Shown: piece after piece, positions 26,993 to 32,662 of the stretch
Layout of the letters: each line of letters opens with the position of its first letter
Numbering within the stretch: the first letter of the stretch is position 1
Assembly: GCA_947624105.1 (NCBI GenBank)
Contig: CANQIX010000011.1
Coordinates: forward strand, 1-32,921
Source: an uncultured Clostridia bacterium
GTDB taxonomy: Bacteria; Bacillota; Clostridia; Christensenellales; UBA1242
Reading direction: 5' to 3'
DNA: 32,921 bases
Program-made: the position numbers and the translations under genes
Notes under the pieces: model-generated
Seen by the model: the letters and a program-made list of their open reading frames with translations, nothing else
Databases searched by the model: none
What the model was told of the DNA's origin: nothing

Positions 26993-27095
26993 CTTCAAAA
27001 TTTTGTTTGTGTTTGCAATAATGCAATAAAAGTGTGCAAAAAGCATAAAAAACACTAAAAAAACTAAGTATTTTTGATAAATTGCGAGATATTTA

Positions 27096-27125
27096 TTGTT
27101 TTTATTGAACAAAAAATGTTATATT
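27096..27125 (+). promoter_or_regulatory. Candidate promoter of the first small-paralog pair
   Basis: TTGTTT (27096-27101), 18-bp spacer, extended -10 TGT-TATATT (27120-27125). Predicted +1 at 27132, 15 bases before the ATG. Confidence 0.5.
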
Positions 27126-27146
27126 GTAAGTAAGAAGAGGTCGAAT

Positions 27147-27527
27147 ATGAATAAAAAAATAGAGAAAGAACTTAAAGATTTGGGGTTTGAACTTGATAAG
27201 AGATTTTCTCTTCCTGTTTACAAACTTCGCTTGCCTTTCCTTTCAAAAGGCTATGAGGCGGCAACCTTTGATGTCTATTGTCAAGACTTAGACGGCAAAA
27301 CTTGTCTTGTCGACAATGGGGCAATCCTTAACAACTATGGTGGTTCTGCCGACATCAAAAAAGTGAAGATAAAGGGGATCAAAAAATTTCTTAATATCGA
27401 ATTTGAAACCGATCAAAATATGATTTTTAGAGCGCTTGGAAAAGACGAACTTCCAGTGGAACTTGACAGGTTTATCAGAGACCTTTTAAACATCGAGTTG
27501 TGCTTTAGACAACTTGAAGCGGAGTAG
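27147..27527 (+). CDS. Small DUF1828-like protein, copy 1 (126 aa)
   Basis: 126 residues from the ATG at 27147 (SD AAGAGG upstream; an earlier in-frame ATG at 27096 falls on the -35 of the predicted promoter). Pattern: amphipathic start KELKDLGFEL, a strand ending in LRLPFLS, FDVYCQDLDGKTCLVDNGAI, then IEFETDQN and a helix LDRFIRDLLNIE. The order 'x-x-PF, I/VYC, D-N/D-G, ... helix' resembles DUF1828 proteins, which have a TPF...D.I.IYV...LTDDG layout; this is resemblance by eye. First of four paralogs in the window (27536, 29342, 29732). No signal or membrane segment. Function unknown. Co-transcribed with the next gene (8-base gap). Confidence 0.72.
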   Translation: MNKKIEKELKDLGFELDKRFSLPVYKLRLPFLSKGYEAATFDVYCQDLDGKTCLVDNGAILNNYGGSADIKKVKIKGIKKFLNIEFETDQNMIFRALGKDELPVELDRFIRDLLNIELCFRQLEAE

Positions 27528-27535
27528 GAGGAGAT

Positions 27536-27919
27536 ATGACTGAAAGAAATCAAAAAAGACTTGAAGAAGAAAATTTTTCTCTCGTTAATGGCGCATACCT
27601 AAGACGCACCTATCTTTTGTCGCCATCAAAAGAGGAATATTACCTTGAAGGGTATGAAGAGGGCGAAGAAATCTTTTTGCGCGACACCGGACTTTTGCTT
27701 GCGTCTGCAAAAGAGGGTTTGTCGCCAAAACTTTTAAACAAAACAATCTCTGCAACAGCCGAGATGTGCGAAGTTGATGTAAAGGTTGTCGACGAAAAAC
27801 TTGCAATGAAGGCAGATTATTACGATTTACACTGGGATATCGACAAATTTTTAAGATTTTTAATCACTTTAGAGGGGAATTTAGATTTTATTAAAAATTC
27901 TCAAAACGAAGAAAACTAA
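27536..27919 (+). CDS. Small DUF1828-like protein, copy 2, most divergent (127 aa)
   Basis: 127 residues; strong SD GGAGGAGA before the ATG, 8 bases after copy 1. Shares the outline of its neighbours: YLLSPSKEEYYLEGYEEGEEIFLRDTG in the place of the strand-loop-strand-D-N/D-G element and DLHWDIDKFLRFLITLEGN at the C-terminal helix, matching DKFIRDVVDI of copy 3. It lacks a helical EL..LGF start and reads EEENFSLVNG. Its 'SP' after the first strand is shared with copy 4 (ILSPTGEKY), so copies 2 and 4 may be one subtype and copies 1 and 3 (LPF/TPF, DVYC, IEFET) the other. Unknown function. Confidence 0.68.
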   Translation: MTERNQKRLEEENFSLVNGAYLRRTYLLSPSKEEYYLEGYEEGEEIFLRDTGLLLASAKEGLSPKLLNKTISATAEMCEVDVKVVDEKLAMKADYYDLHWDIDKFLRFLITLEGNLDFIKNSQNEEN

Positions 27920-27939
27920 CTTTTAACAACAGTTACATC

Positions 27940-27968
27940 TTGAAAGTGGCGCGTTTATGTGCTATAAT
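27940..27968 (+). promoter_or_regulatory. Strong promoter of the 426-aa unknown protein gene
   Basis: TTGAAA (27940-27945), 17-bp spacer, extended -10 TGC-TATAAT (27963-27968). Matches the 23518 promoter at 24 of 32 positions when aligned from the base before the -35. Confidence 0.8.
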
Positions 27969-27990
27969 ATCTATATATGGGAGGTGAGTT

Positions 27991-29271
27991 ATGGAAAATG
28001 TATACCAAAACGGCAGCACATTAAATGGTGGAGTTGCTGCAACTATATTTGCCAAAAGACAGCAAATTGCAACAAAACCTAAACTTACCTACAAAGAGAT
28101 TATCGAAATACTTAAGTTGAGCAGAGAAAAGGTTAGATCGCAACTTATCGAAAAAATTCTCTACACAAATGAAGGAAGCAAAAATTATAATGATGTAAGA
28201 GAGTTGAACTTTTTGCAACAAGACAACACAACGGCGGTTGAAAAAGCATACACCGAGTTTGTCGACATTGTAAACGGCTATCTAAAAGACAACCAAGGCA
28301 GACTTGAAAGAGTTGATGTTTCAAACTGTTTGCAAGAGTTGGATTATATCCGTGCATACTGCGCAAGAAAGGTTAAGATTGCAAATGTCGAAGAACTTTT
28401 TAAAATGACAACAAAAGTTAACCGAGGTATGCAATCCTGCAGCAGCAACTTAGTTGAAGTGCCAGACGTTGACCTCTATATCGACAAAAATGAAAAAAAT
28501 CTATATCTTGTGCTTAAAAATGTTCCAAACAAATATGATATAAACGCCTACATAAACAACAACAGCAAACCTTTAGATGCTGGCGTTGCAATAAGTTATA
28601 TTCCAAACGGCGAGGAAAGAATTGTAAAAACAAAGAGCGGAAACGATAGACTTGCGCTTGACTCCGTTCAATTATGCAGATACGACCCTTACCAAAAGGA
28701 TTCTCACGGAAACACCTTTAGACAATATGATAAGGAGTGCGTAGATATGGCAAGAGAGGTGTTTAAAGATAGGGCGGCCGCTCCACACTTCCACTTCTGC
28801 TCGCTAAATGATACAAAATACTTTAAAGAAACTGCAAGAGCAAACGCAATAAACATCTACGACCTTATAAATTACGTGCAGAAACTTCAAGATTCTAAGC
28901 AGGACGACCCAATAAGAACATATAATCTTGGAATGCCATTTACAACAATCCTTGAAAGACCATCTCTTTATGTAACAATGATGGACGACCTTGACGAACT
29001 CGCCGCAAGACACGTAAAGAACAAAGATTTAGTAGAAAATGTAAAACTTACAAAACAACTTGCTGCTGGAAAGGAAAAATTGATGGGACTTGATGCAGTG
29101 CTTGCAGACCTAACGATGATTGCCCTTTTGCACGACAATCCAGACAAGAAATGGGAGTCAGTTATCGACGAACAAAATTATGCAGCAAAACTTTGCGCTG
29201 GCGGAACGATTGAAAGAGTTTTTGAAAAGACTGAAGAAAAACAAGAAGAAACTGAATATGGATTAAATTAA
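27991..29271 (+). CDS. Unknown protein with PHFHF motif, large paralog 2 (426 aa)
   Basis: Paralog of the 486-aa protein at 23568, shorter by 60 residues, mainly in the N-terminal half. Motifs in order: VDLYIDKNEKNLYLVLKN, AGVAISYIP, SVQLCRYDPY, a charged stretch, AAPHFHFCS (Pro265, His266, His268, Cys270), ARANAINIYDLI, LGMPFTTI, MGLDAVLADLTMIALLHDN and CAGGTIERVFE. No membrane segment, signal peptide or recognisable nucleotide-binding motif. The SD GGGAGG precedes the ATG by 6 bases. It sits between two pairs of small DUF1828-like genes, all on the plus strand, with its own promoter and terminator. Family and function not recognised. Confidence 0.8.
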   Translation: MENVYQNGSTLNGGVAATIFAKRQQIATKPKLTYKEIIEILKLSREKVRSQLIEKILYTNEGSKNYNDVRELNFLQQDNTTAVEKAYTEFVDIVNGYLKDNQGRLERVDVSNCLQELDYIRAYCARKVKIANVEELFKMTTKVNRGMQSCSSNLVEVPDVDLYIDKNEKNLYLVLKNVPNKYDINAYINNNSKPLDAGVAISYIPNGEERIVKTKSGNDRLALDSVQLCRYDPYQKDSHGNTFRQYDKECVDMAREVFKDRAAAPHFHFCSLNDTKYFKETARANAINIYDLINYVQKLQDSKQDDPIRTYNLGMPFTTILERPSLYVTMMDDLDELAARHVKNKDLVENVKLTKQLAAGKEKLMGLDAVLADLTMIALLHDNPDKKWESVIDEQNYAAKLCAGGTIERVFEKTEEKQEETEYGLN

Positions 29272-29274
29272 AAG

Positions 29275-29301
29275 AAAGATGCAAGAAATTGCATCTTTTT
29301 T
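29275..29301 (+). terminator. Terminator after the 426-aa unknown gene
   Basis: Perfect 10-bp stem AAAGATGCAA / TTGCATCTTT (29275-29284 and 29289-29298) closed by a GAAA tetraloop, T-run to 29301. The last two T are shared with the -35 of the next promoter. Confidence 0.92.
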
Positions 29302-29328
29302 GTTTGCTTAGTCGATAATTTGTATGAT
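29300..29328 (+). promoter_or_regulatory. Candidate promoter of the second small-paralog pair
   Basis: TTGTTT (29300-29305), 17-bp spacer, TATGAT (29323-29328). Predicted +1 at 29335 leaves a 7-base leader. An alternative extended -10, TGA-TATTAT (29325-29333), would put +1 two bases before the ATG. Confidence 0.5.
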
Positions 29329-29341
29329 ATTATAGGGATAT

Positions 29342-29725
29342 ATGGAAAGAAAACTTGTCGAAAATTTAACTGAACTTGGTTTTGAAAAGCGCTTTATAGG
29401 TGGCGAAAACGTCTATGTTCTTCGCACGCCATTTATTATAAGTGTGGTGAACGATGACACGATAGACGTCTACTGCACAGAAAAGAATGGTGATGTTTAT
29501 CTCTACGAAACGTCGACTCTTACGGAATATGCCGAAGACTTGCAATACGACTTTGACGCAGTGATGGAAACTATTAAAAACAGTTATCTCATCGAGTTTG
29601 AAACAAGCGATAGGAAAAATATTATAAGAAAGATTGATGCAACCGACCTTTTGAAAGAGGTTGACAAATTTATTCGAGATGTCGTCGATATAAGCGATTA
29701 TCTTGTTATGTATAGGCAGATGTGA
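29342..29725 (+). CDS. Small DUF1828-like protein, copy 3 (127 aa)
   Basis: 127 residues. Same subtype as copy 1: LVENLTELGFEK, YVLRTPFII, TIDVYCTEKNGDVYLYETS, YLIEFETSDR, LLKEVDKFIRDVVDISDY. The TPF...DTIDVYC layout is the closest of the four to DUF1828. In the place of D-N/D-G it reads YETS, so that acidic loop is altered. The start is ATG at 29342 with only AGGG 4 bases upstream and a very short predicted leader. It is 6 bases from copy 4. Unknown function. Confidence 0.72.
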   Translation: MERKLVENLTELGFEKRFIGGENVYVLRTPFIISVVNDDTIDVYCTEKNGDVYLYETSTLTEYAEDLQYDFDAVMETIKNSYLIEFETSDRKNIIRKIDATDLLKEVDKFIRDVVDISDYLVMYRQM

Positions 29726-29731
29726 GGTTTT

Positions 29732-30088
29732 GTGGAACAGAATTTGATAAACGAGTTAAAGGCTCTTGGATTTGTTGAAGTGGGAGAAGAATACGAAAAG
29801 ACGTATCCTATTCTTTCTCCAACCGGCGAAAAATATAAGTTTGTGTGCTACCGAAAGGACGGCAAAACTCTCATAAAAGACGACGGCTCACTTATATCGC
29901 ACTATCGAATCACGTTTGGCGAAAATGTCGAAAAGATTGTATATTCAAATTTGAATCTGTATGGGCTTGCACTTGAAGAAAATAATCTGGTTATCGATAT
30001 AAGTAACACGCCGGTGCTGTATGGAATGGACGCACTTTTAAGGGCGCTTTTAGATTATGAAAAAATATTTACAGCACTTTCGCTTTAA
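29732..30088 (+). CDS. Small DUF1828-like protein, copy 4 (118 aa)
   Basis: 118 residues with a GTG start at 29732; the SD GAGG overlaps the stop codon of copy 3, indicating coupling. Elements: LINELKALGFVEV, YPILSPTGEKYKFVCYRKDGKTLIKDDGSLISHY, then IDISNTPVLYGMDALLRALLDYEKIF. It retains the DDG loop that copy 1 has as DNG. Same general fold as its neighbours by motif order. Function unknown. No terminator is evident before the next promoter. Confidence 0.7.
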   Translation: MEQNLINELKALGFVEVGEEYEKTYPILSPTGEKYKFVCYRKDGKTLIKDDGSLISHYRITFGENVEKIVYSNLNLYGLALEENNLVIDISNTPVLYGMDALLRALLDYEKIFTALSL

Positions 30089-30136
30089 TAAAATATACAA
30101 AATTTTCTAAAATCTATTTAATTTTCTCAAAAATTA

Positions 30137-30145
30137 TGTTAAAAT
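30137..30145 (+). promoter_or_regulatory. Weak extended -10 before the CvpA-like gene
   Basis: TGT-TAAAAT at 30137-30145 with a poor -35. Predicted +1 at 30152, 28 bases before the ATG. Confidence 0.35.
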
Positions 30146-30179
30146 CTTTCTGTTAAGTTACAAAAGGAAAACAAAAAGT

Positions 30180-30854
30180 ATGGATATATTTTGCTTAGTT
30201 GTCATCTGCATAAATTCCGTTACAGGCTTTGTGAAAGGCTTTGTAAAGATGCTTTTTTCACTCCTTGGCGTGCTTGTTGTTGGCTTTATTGCTTACAAAC
30301 TTGTTTCGGTTGTTGCGGCAACTTCGGTTGGCGAGTGGGTGTATGGGCTTTTGCACGGCTCAATCCAAGGCTCACTTGACGGACTTGTTCCGGGCGAGTT
30401 TGCAAGCATAGACGAATTTTTGGCAGCGCTCTCTGCACAAAATGTAAGTGCGATAGTTATTTCGATAATAAAATTTGCTCTTAGAGGGGTTGAAATCTCT
30501 TCAGCATTCACCTGCGGCGGACTTGTTGCAGATATGGTTACAAAATACATTGCAAACATCGTAATCTTCCTTGTGTTGTTCCTTGGACTTTCGCTTGTTA
30601 TAAAAATCGTAAGGATTATCATCGAAAAGATAGTAAAAAAAGTAGGACTCAAATTCGCCAACAGAGTTTTTGGACTGCTGTTTGGGGCGGTAAAGGGAGT
30701 CCTAATTTGCGCGCTTATCTTCTTTATTCTTACATCGATTTCGCCAGTGCTACCATTCCTTAAAGATGTTTTAGAGAGTGGGCCAGTTTCGAGTATGTTC
30801 TACAACAACGTATTTGTGCATTTCTTCAACTGGCTGTCAAATGTATTTGCTTAA
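30180..30854 (+). CDS. CvpA family membrane protein
   Basis: 224 residues, four hydrophobic segments (about 1-40, 95-115, 120-145 and 160-190) and two conserved family features: the N-terminal GFVKGFVKML and the C-terminal FANRVFGLLFGAVKGVLI. The CvpA family was named for colicin V production in E. coli, and Bacillus relatives (YshB) are near mutS2; a general role in envelope integrity is suspected. The function here is not known. The middle (residues 60-80, VPGEFASIDEF) is extracytoplasmic in the predicted topology. The ATG is preceded by AAAAGGA about 12 bases upstream. Its last 18 bases overlap the end of divIC on the opposite strand. Confidence 0.85.
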   Translation: MDIFCLVVICINSVTGFVKGFVKMLFSLLGVLVVGFIAYKLVSVVAATSVGEWVYGLLHGSIQGSLDGLVPGEFASIDEFLAALSAQNVSAIVISIIKFALRGVEISSAFTCGGLVADMVTKYIANIVIFLVLFLGLSLVIKIVRIIIEKIVKKVGLKFANRVFGLLFGAVKGVLICALIFFILTSISPVLPFLKDVLESGPVSSMFYNNVFVHFFNWLSNVFA

Positions 30855-31094
30855 ATCGATTTCATAAATATCATAAGAACTTAGTGGTGTTTTTACCGAT
30901 TCTGTTATCGGAGGAATGTCATTAAGTTCTTTATTTTTGCTGTTGATAGCACTTTGAAGGTAGATAATGTAAATTACTTCGCCAAGCAGCAAAACTGCAA
31001 GCACGGCAAGCAAAATATAGCAGGCGACCTTAAAGAAACTGAAGTTTTTCAGTTTGTTAGTATCCTTTTCGTTTTCTGCTACCTTTTTTTTCAT
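30837..31094 (-). CDS. divIC: DivIC/FtsB-like septum protein, third gene of yabP operon
   Basis: 85 residues: short charged cytoplasmic N-terminus (KKKVAENEKDTNKLK), one membrane helix (FFKVACYILLAVLAVLLLGEVIYIIYL), short extracytoplasmic region starting with QSAINSKNKELND as the beginning of a coiled coil. This matches DivIC/FtsB topology, and the order yabP-yabQ-divIC is as in Bacillus subtilis. It is shorter than B. subtilis DivIC, and its external coiled coil is reduced. The ATG at 31094 has no clear SD; its first 38 bases overlap yabQ in another frame, so coupling is likely. A TTG 39 bases upstream is an alternative start. Tail-to-tail overlap of 18 bases with the CvpA-like gene. Confidence 0.75.
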   Translation of the reverse strand: MKKKVAENEKDTNKLKNFSFFKVACYILLAVLAVLLLGEVIYIIYLQSAINSKNKELNDIPPITESVKTPLSSYDIYEIDLSKYI

Positions 31095-31392
31095 ATAAAT
31101 TATTGTAACATCTTTTTTTAATAAGTGCAACAACTTTTAGACTTATAAATCTTTCAAAACAGATAAACAAAACAAAAAGCGCAATCACATAAAAACGCGT
31201 TTCGCCGTAATTTAAAAACAAATTGATGCAATAATACACCAAAAATGAGAGCAAAACGGCAAAAAATACGCCGATATTTTTAAAAAGTTTGTGTTTTGGA
31301 AGTTTTGCAAGGTCAAACAAAACTCCGCACAAAAGCCCGGCGGCTATGATGCTTAAAAGCACAATAGGTTGGCGCTGTGTTTCGTAAAGCAT
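31057..31392 (-). CDS. yabQ: Spore cortex protein YabQ
   Basis: 111-residue membrane protein with about four hydrophobic helices (IVLLSIIAAGLLCGVLFDL, IGVFFAVLLSFLVYYCINLF, RFYVIALFVLFICF) and a basic tail. Identified by the helix pattern, size, and position between yabP and divIC. Known in B. subtilis as a mother-cell membrane protein required for cortex formation. The ATG overlaps the yabP stop (TAATG, sharing one base), so translation is coupled. It overlaps divIC by 38 bases. Confidence 0.8.
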   Translation of the reverse strand: MLYETQRQPIVLLSIIAAGLLCGVLFDLAKLPKHKLFKNIGVFFAVLLSFLVYYCINLFLNYGETRFYVIALFVLFICFERFISLKVVALIKKRCYNNLYEKKGSRKRKGY

Positions 31393-31643
31393 TACTTAAA
31401 AATCCTCTTAAAAAGGGGAATTTTTTCGTGTGGCAAGGTATATTTTAGGTTGGTTACAATGCCAGAGAACTCCACCTCTTTGCTTGCCAAATTTAGTTTT
31501 ACAACTTCAAGTTCTTTGCCGGTTATTATGAGGGTGGAATCCTTCACTTCGACAACTGCTTGTGTTGCGGTTGACGAAACAACTTTGGTTGCGCCGATGA
31601 TGTTTAGACTCTTTCGATCGGTCAGTGTGATTTTTTCTTCCAT
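31392..31643 (-). CDS. yabP: Sporulation protein YabP
   Basis: 83 residues, small beta-rich protein of the YabP/YqfC family: KITLTDRKSLNIIGATKVVSS near the start, VVEVKDSTLIITGKELEVVKLNL in the middle and VEFSGIVTNLKY near the end are the family pattern. B. subtilis YabP is a sporulation protein made in the mother cell. SD AGGAGA is 8 bases before the ATG. First gene of a minus-strand operon yabP-yabQ-divIC. No clear promoter was identified for it; a CATAAAAT similar to a sigma-E -10 lies upstream but without a fitting -35. Confidence 0.87.
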   Translation of the reverse strand: MEEKITLTDRKSLNIIGATKVVSSTATQAVVEVKDSTLIITGKELEVVKLNLASKEVEFSGIVTNLKYTLPHEKIPLFKRIFK

Positions 31644-31756
31644 ATATTTTCTCCTACGATATTTTATGACGAATAATTGTTTTTTAGAAATAAAAAGAAA
31701 AAAATAAAAAATAATTAAAAAATCGAGAAAAAATAGGCAAAAAATAGGTAATTTAT

Positions 31757-31785
31757 TTGTTTTAATTGCAAAAATGTATTAAAAT
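31757..31785 (+). promoter_or_regulatory. Promoter of the S4/RluA gene
   Basis: TTGTTT (31757-31762), 17-bp spacer, TAAAAT (31780-31785). Predicted +1 at 31792, one base before the ATG. The divergent spacer from 31644 is AT-rich and holds two AAATAGG-C/T-A motifs 11 bp apart (31731-31739, 31742-31750). Confidence 0.55.
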
Positions 31786-31792
31786 CATATTT

Positions 31793-32623
31793 ATGAAAAA
31801 AAAGATAATCGAAGTTACAAAATCTAAAAAGATACTTGAAGTTTTGACCGATGCGGGTTTTTCTTATGCCGCTGCCAACAAAATTTTGCGAAACAAAGAC
31901 GTCAAAGTTGATGGGCAGAGGGTAAAAGATAACATCAAAGTAGATGTTGGGGCGGAAGTTTTGGTGTTCTATCAGGAAGAAACGAAAAATTATGAGGTTG
32001 TCTATCAAGATGACGAAATTTTGGTCATTAACAAGTTCACAAATGTCGAAGTGGGCGATGAACTTGCAAAGGAATTGAATGCTTTTGCTGTGCATAGACT
32101 CGATCGCAACACGCAGGGACTTATTATCTTTGCAAAAACAAAGGAATCAAAGCAAAAATTAGACAAAGCAATTAAAGCACATAAAATAAGAAAGGCATAT
32201 CTAACCGAAGTTGTTGGAAAATTTGAGGCAAACGGGCAGTATACAGCATATCTGCAAAAGGACGAAGAAAAATCGCTTGTAAAAGTGTCAAAACAAAAAC
32301 TTGAAAACTCAGTTAAAATTGAAACATATATAAAAACACTGAAAAAGGGAGAGGAGAGCAGTCTGCTTGAAGTTGAAATAACTGGCGGAAAGACTCATCA
32401 AATAAGGGCGCACCTTGCCTACTTAGGCCACGCAATTATCGGCGATGGAAAGTATGGCAGAAGAGAGGACTATAAAAGGTTCGGCGAGAAATATCAAAAA
32501 CTCTTCGCCTACAAACTCATCTTTGGAAACATTGGGCTTAAAGTTGACGGCAGAGAGATAAAAATCTATCCAAAATGGATTGACGAAGAAAAGTTGAAAG
32601 CGCTTATTAAGGAAAGCAAATGA
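31793..32623 (+). CDS. RluA family pseudouridine synthase with S4 domain
   Basis: 276 residues from the ATG at 31793; an in-frame ATG at 31766 precedes the predicted -10 and is rejected. N-terminal S4 RNA-binding domain at about 8-60 (KILEVLTDAGFSYAAANKIL, VKVDG..V), then the catalytic domain: HRLDRNTQG at 101-109 with catalytic Asp104, GLIIFAKT, and the C-terminal KTHQIRAHLAYLGHAIIGD. These place it in the RluA/RluD class modifying uridines in rRNA or tRNA. The usual NKP.G motif near residue 80 reads NKFTNVEV, with Pro and Gly missing. No SD; leaderless expression is proposed. Its stop overlaps the start of a 12-codon ORF, and a ferritin-like gene follows. Confidence 0.88.
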   Translation: MKKKIIEVTKSKKILEVLTDAGFSYAAANKILRNKDVKVDGQRVKDNIKVDVGAEVLVFYQEETKNYEVVYQDDEILVINKFTNVEVGDELAKELNAFAVHRLDRNTQGLIIFAKTKESKQKLDKAIKAHKIRKAYLTEVVGKFEANGQYTAYLQKDEEKSLVKVSKQKLENSVKIETYIKTLKKGEESSLLEVEITGGKTHQIRAHLAYLGHAIIGDGKYGRREDYKRFGEKYQKLFAYKLIFGNIGLKVDGREIKIYPKWIDEEKLKALIKESK

Positions 32624-32658
32624 GTTTGTGTCCTTTTCTTTGCTGCAAGAATAAATAA
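32620..32658 (+). CDS. Possible 12-residue cysteine-rich microprotein or leader peptide
   Basis: ATG at 32620 overlaps the RluA-type stop as ATGA, with a very good SD AAGGAA 5 bases before it (32609-32614). It encodes MSLCPFLCCKNK and stops at 32658, 4 bases before the GTG of the ferritin-like gene. Three of twelve residues are cysteine. It could couple translation to the next gene or sense metal or cysteine (inference). The SD could also be coincidental within the coding region. Confidence 0.35.
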   Translation: MSLCPFLCCKNK

Positions 32659-32662
32659 GGGT

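Noticed and set aside
26958-27026. Longer acyltransferase N-terminus from the ATG at 27026
   Set aside because: It would be translated across a perfect promoter and adds a non-family, Cys/Lys-rich extension without an SD.
31644-31680. CATAAAAT upstream of yabP as a sigma-E -10 element
   Set aside because: No sigma-E type -35 at 13-15 bp and the region is AT-rich enough to produce this by chance.
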